The position numbers and the translations under genes were made by a program. Below, in pieces: positions 20,361 to 29,616 of a stretch of 64,000 bases of DNA; within the stretch, counting starts at the first letter, position 1; every line of letters starts with the position of its first letter. The DNA comes from Caldimonas brevitalea (GTDB taxonomy: Bacteria; Pseudomonadota; Gammaproteobacteria; Burkholderiales; Burkholderiaceae_C). The DNA lies in the NCBI RefSeq assembly GCF_001017435.1, contig NZ_CP011371.1, forward strand, positions 1,054,001 to 1,118,000, read 5' to 3'. Below the pieces are notes generated by a model. That model was given only the letters and a program-made list of their open reading frames with translations. It was not told the origin of the DNA and searched no databases.

Positions 20361-21440
20361 GTGAGCTTTCTTGACATTTTGTTAGGCCGCAAGCATTCGC
20401 CGCTTGTCGGGCTCGATATCAGCTCGTCCAGCGTGAAGCTCGTCGAGTTGAACCAAAACGCCGCGGGCGAGTACGTCGTCGAACGGTTTGCTACAGAAAG
20501 TTTCGAGAAGGGCTGGATCGCTGACGGCCAGATCGAGAAGTTCGACGAAGTGGCCGACGCCGTTCGGCGCGTTGTCGTGAAGAGCGGCACGCGCACCAAA
20601 CACGTCGCGATGGCGATGCCGCAATCGGCCGTCATCACGAAGAAGATCATGCTGCCGGCGGGCCTGCGCGAGGAAGAGCTGGAGGTCCAGGTCGAGTCCG
20701 AGGCCAACCAGTACATCCCGTTCTCGCTCGACGAAGTCAGCCTCGATTTTTGCGTGGTCGGGCCGAGCCCGACCTCTGCCGGCGACGTCGAAGTGCTGAT
20801 CGCCGCGTCACGCAAGGACCGGGTGCAGGATCGCCAGGGCCTGGCCGAAGCTGCCGGACTCAAGCCGGTGGTGCTCGACATCGAATCCTATGCGTCACGC
20901 TTGGCAGTGGGCCGCCTGGTCACCACGCTGCCGAACGAGGGCAAGGATTCGCTCGTGGCCTTGTTCGAAATCGGCGCCGAGACCACCAGCCTGAAGGTGT
21001 TGCGCGACGACGAGCTGCTGTACGACCGCGACCAGGCCTTCGGCGGCTCGCAGCTCACCCAGCTGATCTCGCGTCAATACGGTTTCTCGTTCGAGGAAGC
21101 CGAGCAGAAGAAGCTCGGCGGCGACCTGCCCGAAGACTACGAGCAGTTCATCCTCAATCCGTTTGTCGACAGCCTGTCCCAAGAGATCGGCCGTGCCCTG
21201 CAGTACTTCTTCACCAGCACGCCGCACCACAAGGTGCACTACGTGATGCTGGCCGGCGGTAGCGCCGCGCTGCCAGGGCTGAAGGAGCGTGTCACCGAGC
21301 AAACGGGCTTTGCCTCGATGGTGGTCAACCCCTTCGAAGGCATGAAGCTGGGCTCCAGCGTGCGCGAAAGCAAGCTGCGCCGTGAGGCGCCTTCGTATCT
21401 GACAGCCTGCGGACTCGCGATGCGGAGGTTCCTGCAATGA
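20361..21440 (+). CDS. pilM: Type IV pilus assembly protein PilM
   Basis: The protein has 359 residues from the GTG at 20361 (VSFLDILLGRKHSPLVGLDI), which has a GGGGGA ribosome-binding site; the upstream TTG lacks one. PilM is an actin-like cytoplasmic ATP-binding protein that anchors PilN. VGLDISSSSVKLVEL is the phosphate-1 loop, and VMLAGGSAALPGL is the adenosine motif. It is first in a tightly overlapping pilMNOPQ operon (four-base overlap with pilN). Confidence 0.96.
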   Translation: MSFLDILLGRKHSPLVGLDISSSSVKLVELNQNAAGEYVVERFATESFEKGWIADGQIEKFDEVADAVRRVVVKSGTRTKHVAMAMPQSAVITKKIMLPAGLREEELEVQVESEANQYIPFSLDEVSLDFCVVGPSPTSAGDVEVLIAASRKDRVQDRQGLAEAAGLKPVVLDIESYASRLAVGRLVTTLPNEGKDSLVALFEIGAETTSLKVLRDDELLYDRDQAFGGSQLTQLISRQYGFSFEEAEQKKLGGDLPEDYEQFILNPFVDSLSQEIGRALQYFFTSTPHHKVHYVMLAGGSAALPGLKERVTEQTGFASMVVNPFEGMKLGSSVRESKLRREAPSYLTACGLAMRRFLQ

Positions 21441-22066
21441 TTTTGATCAACCTGCTCCCTCACCGGGAGGAAAGGCGCCGCCGGCGCAAGCAGGCCTTTT
21501 TCGCGGCGCTCGGCGTCTCTGCGTGTGCCGGCTTGCTGGTGGTGGCCGGGTGGTATCTGGTGTTGCAGTCGCTGATGGATCAGCAGCGCGAGCGCAACGG
21601 CGAGCTGACCCGCGAGATCGCGGTGCTCGACAACCAGATCAAGGACATCGCCGAGTTGCGCGCCGAGATCGACAGCCTGAAGGCGCGCCAGAAGGCGGTC
21701 GAGGACCTGCAGACCGACCGCAACATGCCGGTGCACCTGCTCAACGAACTGGTTCGCCAGACGCCCGAGGGCGTGTACCTGACCAGCATCAGGCAAGACG
21801 GCGACAACGTCACCTTGACCGGCGTCGCGCAGACCAACGAGCGCGTCTCGGAGTTGCTGCGCAACACCGCCAACAGCTCGGGGTGGCTGGAGCGGCCCGA
21901 GCTGCTGGAGATCAAGGCGAACACCCCCTCGCGGGACAAACTGGATCCGAAACGGCTGTTCGATTTCTCGATGCGGGTCGCATTGAAGCGGCCCCAAGCG
22001 CCGGATGCGAAAGACGGTGCGCCGGTTCCGGCGGGCGCGGCTTCGGCCCCGCGGAAGTCGTCGTGA
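21437..22066 (+). CDS. pilN: Type IV pilus inner-membrane protein PilN
   Basis: This 209-residue protein begins MILINLLPHREERRRRRK, the conserved PilN motif that docks into PilM. One TM helix (about 20-45) leads into a coiled coil and a periplasmic ferredoxin-like domain. It pairs with PilO to form the alignment complex between the inner-membrane motor and the PilQ secretin. The C-terminal tail is Pro/Ala-rich. It overlaps pilM by four bases and is followed by pilO after 13 bases. Confidence 0.95.
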   Translation: MILINLLPHREERRRRRKQAFFAALGVSACAGLLVVAGWYLVLQSLMDQQRERNGELTREIAVLDNQIKDIAELRAEIDSLKARQKAVEDLQTDRNMPVHLLNELVRQTPEGVYLTSIRQDGDNVTLTGVAQTNERVSELLRNTANSSGWLERPELLEIKANTPSRDKLDPKRLFDFSMRVALKRPQAPDAKDGAPVPAGAASAPRKSS

Positions 22067-22079
22067 AGGGAGGCGACAG

Positions 22080-22811
22080 ATGGCCAAACAGTCTTTCAAT
22101 CTAGACCTGAGTGAACTGTCGAGCGGAATCGCATCGCAGTTCCGCGGTCTCGACACCAACGAGCCGGGGCAATGGCCCATCCTGCCGAAGGCGCTGGCAT
22201 GGTTCGTCGCCGCTGTCGCGATGGTCGTGCTCGGCTGGTTCTTGTTGCTGTCGGATGAATCCGACCTGCTCGAAGCCGAGCGCAACAAAGAGCCGCAGCT
22301 GAAGCAGACCTACCGCGACAAGCTGGCCCAGGCGGTCAACCTCGAAGAGCTGCGCAAGCAGCGGCTGCAGGTGCAGGAATACGTGACGCAGCTCGAGAAG
22401 CAACTGCCCGGCAAGGCCGAGATGGACGCGCTGCTGTCCGACATCAACCAGGCCGGCCTTGGGCGCGGTCTGCAGTTCGAGCTGTTCAAGCCCGGACAAG
22501 TGGTCGTCAAGGACTATTACGCCGAGCTGCCCATTTCGGTGAAGGTGTCGGGCCGCTACCACGACATCGGCGCTTTCACTGCCGACGTCGCGAACCTGTC
22601 GCGTATCGTCACGCTGCACAGCCTGAACATCAGTGCGGTTGCCAAGGACGCCAGCGGCGCACTCGGCATGGAAGCTACCGCCCGCACCTACCGCTACCTC
22701 GACCAGGCCGAACTGGAGGAGCAGCGTGCGCAGCAGCAGGCCGAAGCCGCCAAGGGCAAGGGCAAGGGCAAAGCGAAGGCGGGCGCCAAGGGTCAGGGAG
22801 GCAAGAAGTGA
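22080..22811 (+). CDS. pilO: Type IV pilus inner-membrane protein PilO
   Basis: The ATG at 22080 (MAKQSFNLDLSELSSGIASQ) has a GGGAGG upstream and gives 243 residues; the longer frame runs back into pilN. A single TM helix is at about 35-57, followed by a coiled coil and a periplasmic domain that dimerises with PilN. The last 25 residues are a Lys/Gly/Ala low-complexity tail, longer than I would expect for PilO. pilP starts by a four-base overlap. Confidence 0.95.
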   Translation: MAKQSFNLDLSELSSGIASQFRGLDTNEPGQWPILPKALAWFVAAVAMVVLGWFLLLSDESDLLEAERNKEPQLKQTYRDKLAQAVNLEELRKQRLQVQEYVTQLEKQLPGKAEMDALLSDINQAGLGRGLQFELFKPGQVVVKDYYAELPISVKVSGRYHDIGAFTADVANLSRIVTLHSLNISAVAKDASGALGMEATARTYRYLDQAELEEQRAQQQAEAAKGKGKGKAKAGAKGQGGKK

Positions 22812-23344
22812 GTCGTTCGCGATCAATCCTAGGCGTCGCACTGGTGGCAGCCTTGCTGCTGACCGGGTGCGAAGGGGATCAGGAAGAGATCAAGGCATGG
22901 ATGGAGCAGCAAAAGCGCGAAGTCAAGCCGAGCGTCAAGCCCATCGATCCGCCCAAGAAATTCGACCCGCAACCGTATGCGGCGCTGGACGGCGTCGAGC
23001 CGTTCAGCAACCAGAAGCTGACTGTGGCGCTGAAGCAGGAAGCCCAGCGCACCAGCGTCTTGCTGGCGGGTGAGCAGAACCGCCGCAAGGAGCCGCTGGA
23101 AGCCTACCCGCTCGACAGCATGTCGATGGTGGGCAGCGTGGCGAAGCAGGGCAGGCAGTTCGCATTGCTCAAGGTGGACGCATTGCTGTATCAGGTCAAG
23201 GTGGGCGACTACCTGGGTCAGAACTTCGGCAAGGTCACGAAAATTACCGAGACGGAGGTCGCTCTCCGGGAGATCGTTCAGGACGCTGCCGGTGAGTGGA
23301 CCGAGCGCATCAGCAGCCTCCAGCTTCAGGAGAAGGCCCAATGA
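22808..23344 (+). CDS. pilP: Type IV pilus lipoprotein PilP
   Basis: This 178-residue protein, with a GTG start overlapping pilO, has a signal peptide and lipobox LLLTGC. A proline-rich linker precedes a C-terminal beta domain (about 90-175) with the block YPLDSMSMVGSV and VKVGDYLGQNFGKV typical of PilP. PilP links PilN/PilO to the secretin PilQ. The stop overlaps the pilQ ATG. Confidence 0.95.
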   Translation: MSRSRSILGVALVAALLLTGCEGDQEEIKAWMEQQKREVKPSVKPIDPPKKFDPQPYAALDGVEPFSNQKLTVALKQEAQRTSVLLAGEQNRRKEPLEAYPLDSMSMVGSVAKQGRQFALLKVDALLYQVKVGDYLGQNFGKVTKITETEVALREIVQDAAGEWTERISSLQLQEKAQ

Positions 23345-25509
23345 ACAAGATGATTGAGAATTCGATGGTCACCAGGCCTTTGCGCGTCGCCGCGCTCGGG
23401 CTGTCTTTGCTGGTTTCGCCTGTGCTCGCCTGGGCCCAGAACGCGATCCAGTCGATCAACACGACCCAGCAAGCCGGTGCGGAAGTGGTCCGCATCGAAC
23501 TCTCGCAGCCGCTGAGCAGCGTGCCGGCGGGTTTCACGATTCAGGCGCCGCCGCGCATCGCGATCGACCTGCCCGGGGTCACCAACGCCATCGGCCGTTC
23601 TTCGCTCGACATCAACCAGGGCAATCTGCGCTCGGCCAACATCGCGCAGGCCGGTGAGCGGACCCGCCTGGTGCTCAACCTGAAGCAGCCTGCCAACTAC
23701 ACGGCGCAACTGCAAGGCAAGGCGCTGCTGCTCGTGCTCGACACGTCGAACAAGGCGACCAGCACCAGCAGCAACGTGTCGTCGGTCAACCAAAAAGAGC
23801 CGGTGCACTTTGCCGAGAGCCTCAACCGCGAACAGATGGCGCTGCGCGACGTCGACTTCCGGCGTGGCCAGGACAACGCCGGCCGCGTGGTCGTCGAACT
23901 GCCCAACAATCAGGTTGGCGTCGACATCCGCCAGCAGGGCCAGAGCCTGGTGGTCGAATTCCTGCGCTCGTCGCTGCCCGACAACCTGCGTCGCCGTTTC
24001 GACGTGACCGACTTCGGCACCCCGGTGCAGAGCATCACGACGTCGCAAAGCGGCGACCGTGTGCGCATGGTGGTCGAGCCGCGCGGCAATTGGGAGCACA
24101 GCGCTTATCAGACCGACACGCAGTTCGTGCTCGAAGTGCGCCACCAGAAACAAGACCCGAACAAGCTGGTGCAAGGCCCGGGCTACCAGGGTGAGAAGCT
24201 GTCGCTGAACTTCCAGAACATCGAGGTTCGAGCGCTGCTGCAGGTGATTGCCGACTTCACCAACTTCAACGTGGTGACCAGCGACACCGTCACCGGCAAC
24301 GTGACGCTGCGCCTGAAAGACGTGCCTTGGGACCAGGCGCTGGACATCATCCTGCAGGCCAAGGGCCTGGGCATGCGCAAGTCCGGCAACGTGCTGTGGA
24401 TCGCGCCCAAGGACGAGATCGCCGCGAAGGAAAAGCTCGACCTGGAAGCCAAGGCCCAGGTGACGCAGCTGGAGCCCCTGCGGACGCAATCGTTCCAGCT
24501 CAACTACACCAAGGCTGAAGAAGTCACCAAGGGGCTCATGGGCCAGGGGGCGGGCACGACGACCAAGCCCATCCTGACCCAGCGCGGCTCGGTGATCTTC
24601 GAGACCCGCACCAACCAGATCTTCGTGACCGACATCCCGTCCAAGCTCGAAGAGATCCAGGACCTGATCCGCAAGATCGACATCCCGGTGCGCCAGGTGA
24701 TGATCGAAGCCCGCATCGTCGAGGCGAGCGACACCTTTGGTCGCCAGCTGGGTGTGAAGCTCGGTGCGTCCGATCTGCGCGGTATCAATGGCGGCACGCC
24801 GGGCTGGGGTGTCGGCGGCAGCAACCGTGTGGCCGTGACCGGCAACTACCTGGGTGTGGGTGAACAGACCCGCCAGGCGGAAATCACCGGCGAGAGCTAC
24901 ATCCCCAACACCTACTTTGTGAACCTGCCGGCGACCAGCATCGGTGGTCAAAACCCGGCGAGCTTCGCGCTGTCGTTGTTCAGCTCCACGGCCAACCGCT
25001 TCCTGAACCTGGAACTGTCGGCCCTGGAAGCCGACGGCAAGGGCAAGATCGTGTCGAGCCCGCGGGTCATCACGGCCGACCAGGTGAAGGCGCTGATCGA
25101 GCAGGGTACCGAGCTGCCGTACCAGGTTGCGACCTCCAGCGGCGCGACCGCGATCGCCTTCCGCAAGGCCAACCTGAAGCTCGAAGTGACGCCGCAAATC
25201 ACGCCCGAGGGCGGCATCATCCTCGACGTCGACATCAACAAGGACAGCGTCGGCCAGACCACGCCCGCCGGTATCGCGATCGACACCAAGCACGTCAAGA
25301 CCCAGGTGTTGGTGGAGAATGGCGGCACCGTCGTGATTGGTGGCATCTTCGAGCAGATCGAACGCGAAGAGGAAAGCAAGGTGCCGCTGTTGGGTGACGT
25401 GCCGGTGCTCGGTTATTTGTTCAAGACCCGGGGCCGCACTGCCGAGAAGACCGAGTTGTTGGTGTTCCTGACGCCGCGCGTGATTTCCGACCGGTCGGCG
25501 GCACGTTGA
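23341..25509 (+). CDS. pilQ: Type IV pilus secretin PilQ
   Basis: The ATG at 23341 gives 722 residues with a signal peptide ending near AWAQ. Two AMIN domains (about 45-290) bind peptidoglycan. N0/N1 domains follow (starting GEKLSLNFQNIEVRALLQ), then the secretin domain with VxPQITPEGGI and the C-terminal VPLLGDVPVLGYLFK motif. It forms the outer-membrane channel for pili. It is last in the pilMNOPQ operon, directly before a lipoprotein gene that is not part of the standard operon. Confidence 0.97.
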   Translation: MNKMIENSMVTRPLRVAALGLSLLVSPVLAWAQNAIQSINTTQQAGAEVVRIELSQPLSSVPAGFTIQAPPRIAIDLPGVTNAIGRSSLDINQGNLRSANIAQAGERTRLVLNLKQPANYTAQLQGKALLLVLDTSNKATSTSSNVSSVNQKEPVHFAESLNREQMALRDVDFRRGQDNAGRVVVELPNNQVGVDIRQQGQSLVVEFLRSSLPDNLRRRFDVTDFGTPVQSITTSQSGDRVRMVVEPRGNWEHSAYQTDTQFVLEVRHQKQDPNKLVQGPGYQGEKLSLNFQNIEVRALLQVIADFTNFNVVTSDTVTGNVTLRLKDVPWDQALDIILQAKGLGMRKSGNVLWIAPKDEIAAKEKLDLEAKAQVTQLEPLRTQSFQLNYTKAEEVTKGLMGQGAGTTTKPILTQRGSVIFETRTNQIFVTDIPSKLEEIQDLIRKIDIPVRQVMIEARIVEASDTFGRQLGVKLGASDLRGINGGTPGWGVGGSNRVAVTGNYLGVGEQTRQAEITGESYIPNTYFVNLPATSIGGQNPASFALSLFSSTANRFLNLELSALEADGKGKIVSSPRVITADQVKALIEQGTELPYQVATSSGATAIAFRKANLKLEVTPQITPEGGIILDVDINKDSVGQTTPAGIAIDTKHVKTQVLVENGGTVVIGGIFEQIEREEESKVPLLGDVPVLGYLFKTRGRTAEKTELLVFLTPRVISDRSAAR

Positions 25510-25545
25510 ATCTCTTCAAGATCAAACAGTGTTGAGGGTGGGTAA

Positions 25546-26661
25546 ATGAATCTTTGGAAATTGACAGCGATTGCAGCGGTGACCTGTGCGCTGGCTGCCT
25601 GCGGCGGCGGCGGTGGTAGTTCGGGCACCAGTGTGTTCGACAGCGAGGGCAGCGGTAACACGGGCGGCAATACCGGCGGCAATACGGGTGGAAATACCGG
25701 TGGCGACACCGGCGGCGGCGACGGCGGCGGCCCTATCTCTGACGTCAGCAATGGCGCGCCGAGCCAGAAGTCCATCTCGATCTCGGTTGAAAAATACGCG
25801 CTCAACTGGTCGGTAGACGGTGACGAAACGGACGTGACTATTCGCGTCACCGACACGGCCGGAAACCCTGTGCCGGCGGGGACCGTGGTGCAGTTCTCCA
25901 CCGAGGGCGGTCAGATTCAGAAGTCGTGCACGTTGTCCGGCGTCTCCGAAGGTGAGTCCGAAATCTCGTCCTGCACCGTCAAATTTGCGACCCAGAACCG
26001 GCGTCCCGCAGACAACAGGGTCACGATCCTAGCGTGGCTGCAAGGTGAAGAAGCGTACGTCGACGCCAACTCAAACGGGAAGTACGACAACGGCGAGCCG
26101 TTTTGGGACGGCGGGCGTTTGTTCCGGGACGACAACCTGACGTTGGAGTACGAGCCGATTTTGGACGAGTTGAATGTATCCGACACGATTGTGGGAGGCT
26201 CGGTAGGCATCGGTACGAAAGCATGTGTGGTGCCAGAAGGGCATGACGACTATCTGAACTTCCTGTCGACCCCGCTCTCTGTCCCGGGGACTTGCGACGG
26301 CGTGTGGGGTAAGACGCTGATCCGGACGTGGACCTACCTGCCGCTGTCCGATCCTCGCGTTCTCGGGATCGATGTTCCGACGACTTTGCCCCCCGGTTTG
26401 GCCCCCGGTACTTATGTGCGAGTGTTCAGCGGAACCGGAGACGGCGCAGTGGCGGCTCCCAGCGGCACGACCGTGGAGCTCAGGGATGCGTCCAGCGGTT
26501 GCACGGTCAGCGTGTCCCCGTCAAAGGTGCCACAGGTTGTCTTGGAGCCGACATATCACCTGGTCACTTTCAGCGGAGCGACCTGCACGAGCGGAGCAGA
26601 GGTGACGGCAGTTGCGAAGTTCAACGACTACGAAACGACCGTTCAGGTGACCAAGCCCTGA
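25546..26661 (+). CDS. Lipoprotein with Ig-like (Big_1-type) region, unknown function
   Basis: This 371-residue protein has a signal peptide and lipobox LAAC (C19), then a Gly-rich linker with NTGG repeats. An Ig-like beta region covers about 77-165 (DGDETDVTIRVTDTAGNPVP resembles Big_1/invasin repeats). DANSNGKYDNGEPFWD at 173-188 looks like a calcium-loop sequence. The C-terminal part is again beta-rich, with paired cysteines. Codon use is visibly less GC-biased than in the neighbours. It sits 36 bases after pilQ and before aroK, where I know no standard pilus gene. Surface adhesion or a pilus accessory role is possible but unproven. Confidence 0.75.
   Translation: MNLWKLTAIAAVTCALAACGGGGGSSGTSVFDSEGSGNTGGNTGGNTGGNTGGDTGGGDGGGPISDVSNGAPSQKSISISVEKYALNWSVDGDETDVTIRVTDTAGNPVPAGTVVQFSTEGGQIQKSCTLSGVSEGESEISSCTVKFATQNRRPADNRVTILAWLQGEEAYVDANSNGKYDNGEPFWDGGRLFRDDNLTLEYEPILDELNVSDTIVGGSVGIGTKACVVPEGHDDYLNFLSTPLSVPGTCDGVWGKTLIRTWTYLPLSDPRVLGIDVPTTLPPGLAPGTYVRVFSGTGDGAVAAPSGTTVELRDASSGCTVSVSPSKVPQVVLEPTYHLVTFSGATCTSGAEVTAVAKFNDYETTVQVTKP
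25657..25716 (+). repeat. In-frame 12-bp tandem repeat encoding NTGG
   Basis: Four imperfect copies of a 12-base unit (AAYACSGGYGGM) plus a fifth DTGG unit encode a flexible linker just after the lipobox. Copy-number change would alter linker length without shifting the frame. Confidence 0.8.
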
Positions 26662-26693
26662 CGGCGAGCACCTGACGTCCGTCACTCGATGTC

Positions 26694-27290
26694 ATGATCC
26701 CGCCACTGCGGTCTCCAGCTGACCTGACACCCCCCGTCGCGTTGGTCGGCATGCCGGGCAGCGGCAAATCCACGGTCGGACGGCAGCTAGCGAGGCGCCT
26801 CGGCGCCCGCTTCATCGATACGGATGCTGTCATCGAAGAGCGGATCGGCGAGCCGATCCGCTCTTTTTTCGACCGGCATGGCGAGGCCGCCTTCCGGGAC
26901 ATCGAGGCGGCTGTGCTCGACGAAAGCAGCCAAATGCCGGGTGCCGTGCTGTCTACCGGTGGTGGAGCCGTCGTGCGCGAGCCCAACCGCCGCCTGCTGC
27001 ACGAGCGCTGCACGGTGGTCTACCTGATGTCCACCCCCGACGAGCTGTTCCGCCGGCTCCGCCACGACACCCAACGCCCCTTGCTGCAGGTCGCCAATCC
27101 GCTGGCGAAACTGCAGGAGCTGTACGCCGCGCGCGACCCGCTCTATCGCGAGGCAGCGCACTTCACGGTCGAGACCGGGCGCCCGTCGGTCGCCACGCTG
27201 GTCAACATGATCCTGATGCAGCTCGAGCTGGCCGGCGTGCTGCATCCCGACGTCGTCCCTTCCGCCGTGAAGCCCCACGACCCGCGCTGA
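26694..27290 (+). CDS. aroK: Shikimate kinase
   Basis: This 198-residue kinase phosphorylates shikimate in aromatic amino acid synthesis. The P-loop is GMPGSGKST (19-27). The shikimate-binding DTD motif ([10 protein letters not shown]), the FRDIE region and STGGGAV follow, then the [11 protein letters not shown] lid. It lies upstream of aroB in the common aroK-aroB order, after pilQ and the inserted lipoprotein gene. Confidence 0.96.
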   Translation: MIPPLRSPADLTPPVALVGMPGSGKSTVGRQLARRLGARFIDTDAVIEERIGEPIRSFFDRHGEAAFRDIEAAVLDESSQMPGAVLSTGGGAVVREPNRRLLHERCTVVYLMSTPDELFRRLRHDTQRPLLQVANPLAKLQELYAARDPLYREAAHFTVETGRPSVATLVNMILMQLELAGVLHPDVVPSAVKPHDPR

Positions 27291-27343
27291 CCGCGCCCGC
27301 CTGTCAGTCGGCAGGGCAAGGGGAAGCCCTTACACTCCTGCCC

Positions 27344-28441
27344 ATGCACACGCCTCTCGCAACGGTCCCCATCGAGCTGGGCGACCGCAGCTACCCGATC
27401 CAGATCGGCGCCGGCCTGCTCGGCGACGCAGCCACCTACCGTGACCTGCCGTCCGGCCGCTGGGGGGTCATCGTGACCAACCAGACCGTCGCGCCGCTCT
27501 ACGCCGAACGCCTGGTGCAAGCCCTGTCCGCCCGCTATGCCCGTGTGCTCACGGTGGCGCTGCCCGACGGTGAAGTGCACAAAGACTGGGACACCCTCAA
27601 CCTCATCTTCGACCGCCTGCTCGAAGAAGGCTGCGACCGCAAGACCGTGCTGTTCGCGCTCGGCGGCGGTGTGATCGGCGACATGACCGGTTTCGCGGCC
27701 GCCTGCTACATGCGCGGTGTGCCCTTCGTGCAGGTGCCGACCACGCTGCTCGCGCAAGTCGATTCCTCGGTCGGCGGCAAGACCGCCATCAACCACCCAC
27801 GCGGCAAGAACATGATCGGCGCCTTCTACCAGCCACTGCTGGTGGTGGCCGACCTCGACACGCTCGACACGCTGCCAGAGCGGGAGCTGTCTGCCGGCCT
27901 CGCCGAGGTGATCAAGTACGGTCCGATCGCCGACCCCGAGTTCCTCGACTGGATCGAAGCCAACCTGCCGGCCCTGCGCGCCCGCGACAAGGCCGCACTC
28001 ACCCACGCGGTGCGCCGCTCGTGCGAGATCAAGGCCTGGGTGGTCGGGCAGGACGAGCGCGAGAGCGGGCTGCGCGCCATCCTCAACTTCGGCCACACCT
28101 TCGGCCACGCCATCGAGGCCGGGCTCGGCTATGGCGAGTGGCTGCACGGCGAGGCGGTCGGTTGCGGCATGGTGATGGCGGCGGCCCTGTCGGCCCGTCT
28201 CGGGCTGGTGCCTCCCGCGTTTGTCGAGCGGTTGTCGCGCATCGTCGACGCGGCGGGCCTGCCGGTGGCAGGGCCCCGTCAGCTGTCGGCCGCCCAATAC
28301 CTCGACCTGATGCGGGTGGACAAAAAGTCCGAGGCCGGCGAGATCCGCTTTGTCGTCATCGAAGCCCTGGGCCGCGCCGGCATGCGGGCCGCACCGGATG
28401 ACGTGGTGGCCGAGGTGATCGAGGCCCACACCGCCCGCTGA
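27344..28441 (+). CDS. aroB: 3-dehydroquinate synthase
   Basis: This 365-residue NAD- and metal-dependent enzyme makes 3-dehydroquinate from DAHP. Visible family blocks are [10 protein letters not shown], the NAD-binding [34 protein letters not shown], and the metal-ligand motif [11 protein letters not shown]. Length is typical. It is followed after 12 bases by dgt. Confidence 0.97.
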   Translation: MHTPLATVPIELGDRSYPIQIGAGLLGDAATYRDLPSGRWGVIVTNQTVAPLYAERLVQALSARYARVLTVALPDGEVHKDWDTLNLIFDRLLEEGCDRKTVLFALGGGVIGDMTGFAAACYMRGVPFVQVPTTLLAQVDSSVGGKTAINHPRGKNMIGAFYQPLLVVADLDTLDTLPERELSAGLAEVIKYGPIADPEFLDWIEANLPALRARDKAALTHAVRRSCEIKAWVVGQDERESGLRAILNFGHTFGHAIEAGLGYGEWLHGEAVGCGMVMAAALSARLGLVPPAFVERLSRIVDAAGLPVAGPRQLSAAQYLDLMRVDKKSEAGEIRFVVIEALGRAGMRAAPDDVVAEVIEAHTAR

Positions 28442-28453
28442 CGGCCGGCCGCG

Positions 28454-29563
28454 ATGCTTGCGCCTTACGCCAGCCGGCCCGAGCAGACCCGCGGCCGGCG
28501 CCATCCGGAAACCGCCGCACCCACCCGCAACGATTTCCAGCGCGATCGCGACCGCATCGTCCACAGCACCGCCTTCCGACGCCTGGTCTACAAGACCCAG
28601 GTGTTCTTGAACCACGAGGGCGACCTGTTCCGCACCCGGTTGACCCACACACTGGAGGTCGCCCAACTGGGCCGCTCCATCGCCCGCACGCTCGGCTTGC
28701 ACGAGGATCTGGTCGAAGCCATCGCGCTGGCCCACGACCTCGGGCACACGCCCTTCGGCCACGCCGGCCAGGACGCGCTGCACGACTGCATGCGCCAGCA
28801 CGGTGGCTTCGAGCACAACCTGCAAAGCCTGCGGGTGGTCGACGCGCTGGAAGAACGGTACCCGGATTTCGACGGCCTCAACCTGACGTTCGAGACACGA
28901 GAGGGCATCCTCAAGCACTGCTCGCGTGAAAACGCGGCCGGTCTGGGCGAGGTCGGGCAGCGCTTTCTCGAGCGCACCCAGCCCAGCCTCGAGGCCCAGC
29001 TGTGCAACCTCGCCGACGAGATCGCCTACAACGCGCATGACATCGACGACGGCGTGCGCTCCGGGCTGCTCAGCGTCGAACAGCTCGAGGAAGTGGAGCT
29101 GTTCGACCGCTACCGCCGCGAGGCCTGCCGCGACCACCCGGGCCTGACCGGCCGGCGGCTGCTGTTCGAGGCCATCCGCCGCATGCTCTCGGAGCAGGTC
29201 TACGACGTCATCGGCACCACCCGCGCTGCCTTGCAGGCGCATCAGCCCGAGAGCGCCGATGCCGCACGCCAGCTGCAGCCGCTGGTGCTGTTCAGCGCCA
29301 GCATGGCCGGCGAAGGCCAGGTGTTGAAGTGGTTCCTGCGTGTCAACCTCTACCGCCATCCGCAGGTCGTCGACACCACCAACCGCGGCAAGCAGGTGGT
29401 GCGCGACCTGTTCGCCGCCTACGTAGCCGCGCCCGAGGAAATGCCCGAGGCCTACGCGCGAGCGGCCGACCTGCACCGCGCGGTCGCCGATTACATCGCC
29501 GGCATGACGGACCGCTACGCCATCCGCGAGCACGAGCGCCTGACCGGCCAGCGACTGTTCTGA
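28454..29563 (+). CDS. dgt: Deoxyguanosinetriphosphate triphosphohydrolase-like protein
   Basis: This 369-residue HD-domain protein matches the shorter Dgt-like branch (about 370-380 residues) rather than the 500-residue E. coli type. TRLTHTLEVAQLGRSIA and ALAHDLGHTPFGHAG contain the His and His-Asp metal ligands. The FEHNLQSLRV and EDEIAYNAHDIDDGVR-like blocks also fit. It should hydrolyse dNTPs to deoxynucleoside and triphosphate; specificity may be broader than dGTP. It is the last clear member of the aroK-aroB-dgt run. Confidence 0.93.
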   Translation: MLAPYASRPEQTRGRRHPETAAPTRNDFQRDRDRIVHSTAFRRLVYKTQVFLNHEGDLFRTRLTHTLEVAQLGRSIARTLGLHEDLVEAIALAHDLGHTPFGHAGQDALHDCMRQHGGFEHNLQSLRVVDALEERYPDFDGLNLTFETREGILKHCSRENAAGLGEVGQRFLERTQPSLEAQLCNLADEIAYNAHDIDDGVRSGLLSVEQLEEVELFDRYRREACRDHPGLTGRRLLFEAIRRMLSEQVYDVIGTTRAALQAHQPESADAARQLQPLVLFSASMAGEGQVLKWFLRVNLYRHPQVVDTTNRGKQVVRDLFAAYVAAPEEMPEAYARAADLHRAVADYIAGMTDRYAIREHERLTGQRLF

Positions 29564-29581
29564 GCTGAGCGGCGGGCCGCC

Positions 29582-29602
29582 TAAAATGGGGCCAGATCAA
29601 TT
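29582..29602 (+). repeat. Left inverted repeat of the RAYT-like locus
   Basis: TAAAATGGGGCCAGATCAATT, 15 bases before the GTG of the transposase-like gene. It matches the reverse complement of 30349-30371 (TTAAAAGGGGTCAGA, then CAATT) with small indels. From memory, closely similar motifs flank REP-associated transposase genes in other proteobacteria. Confidence 0.65.
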
Positions 29603-29616
29603 CTGCGCCCCCTGCC

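Noticed and set aside
23326..25293. Long minus-strand open frame opposite pilQ
   Set aside because: Composition typical of a GC shadow, and PilQ has complete domains on the plus strand.
25640..25720. NTGG-coding repeat as a CRISPR-like array
   Set aside because: Units are contiguous 12-mers within a coding frame with no spacers.
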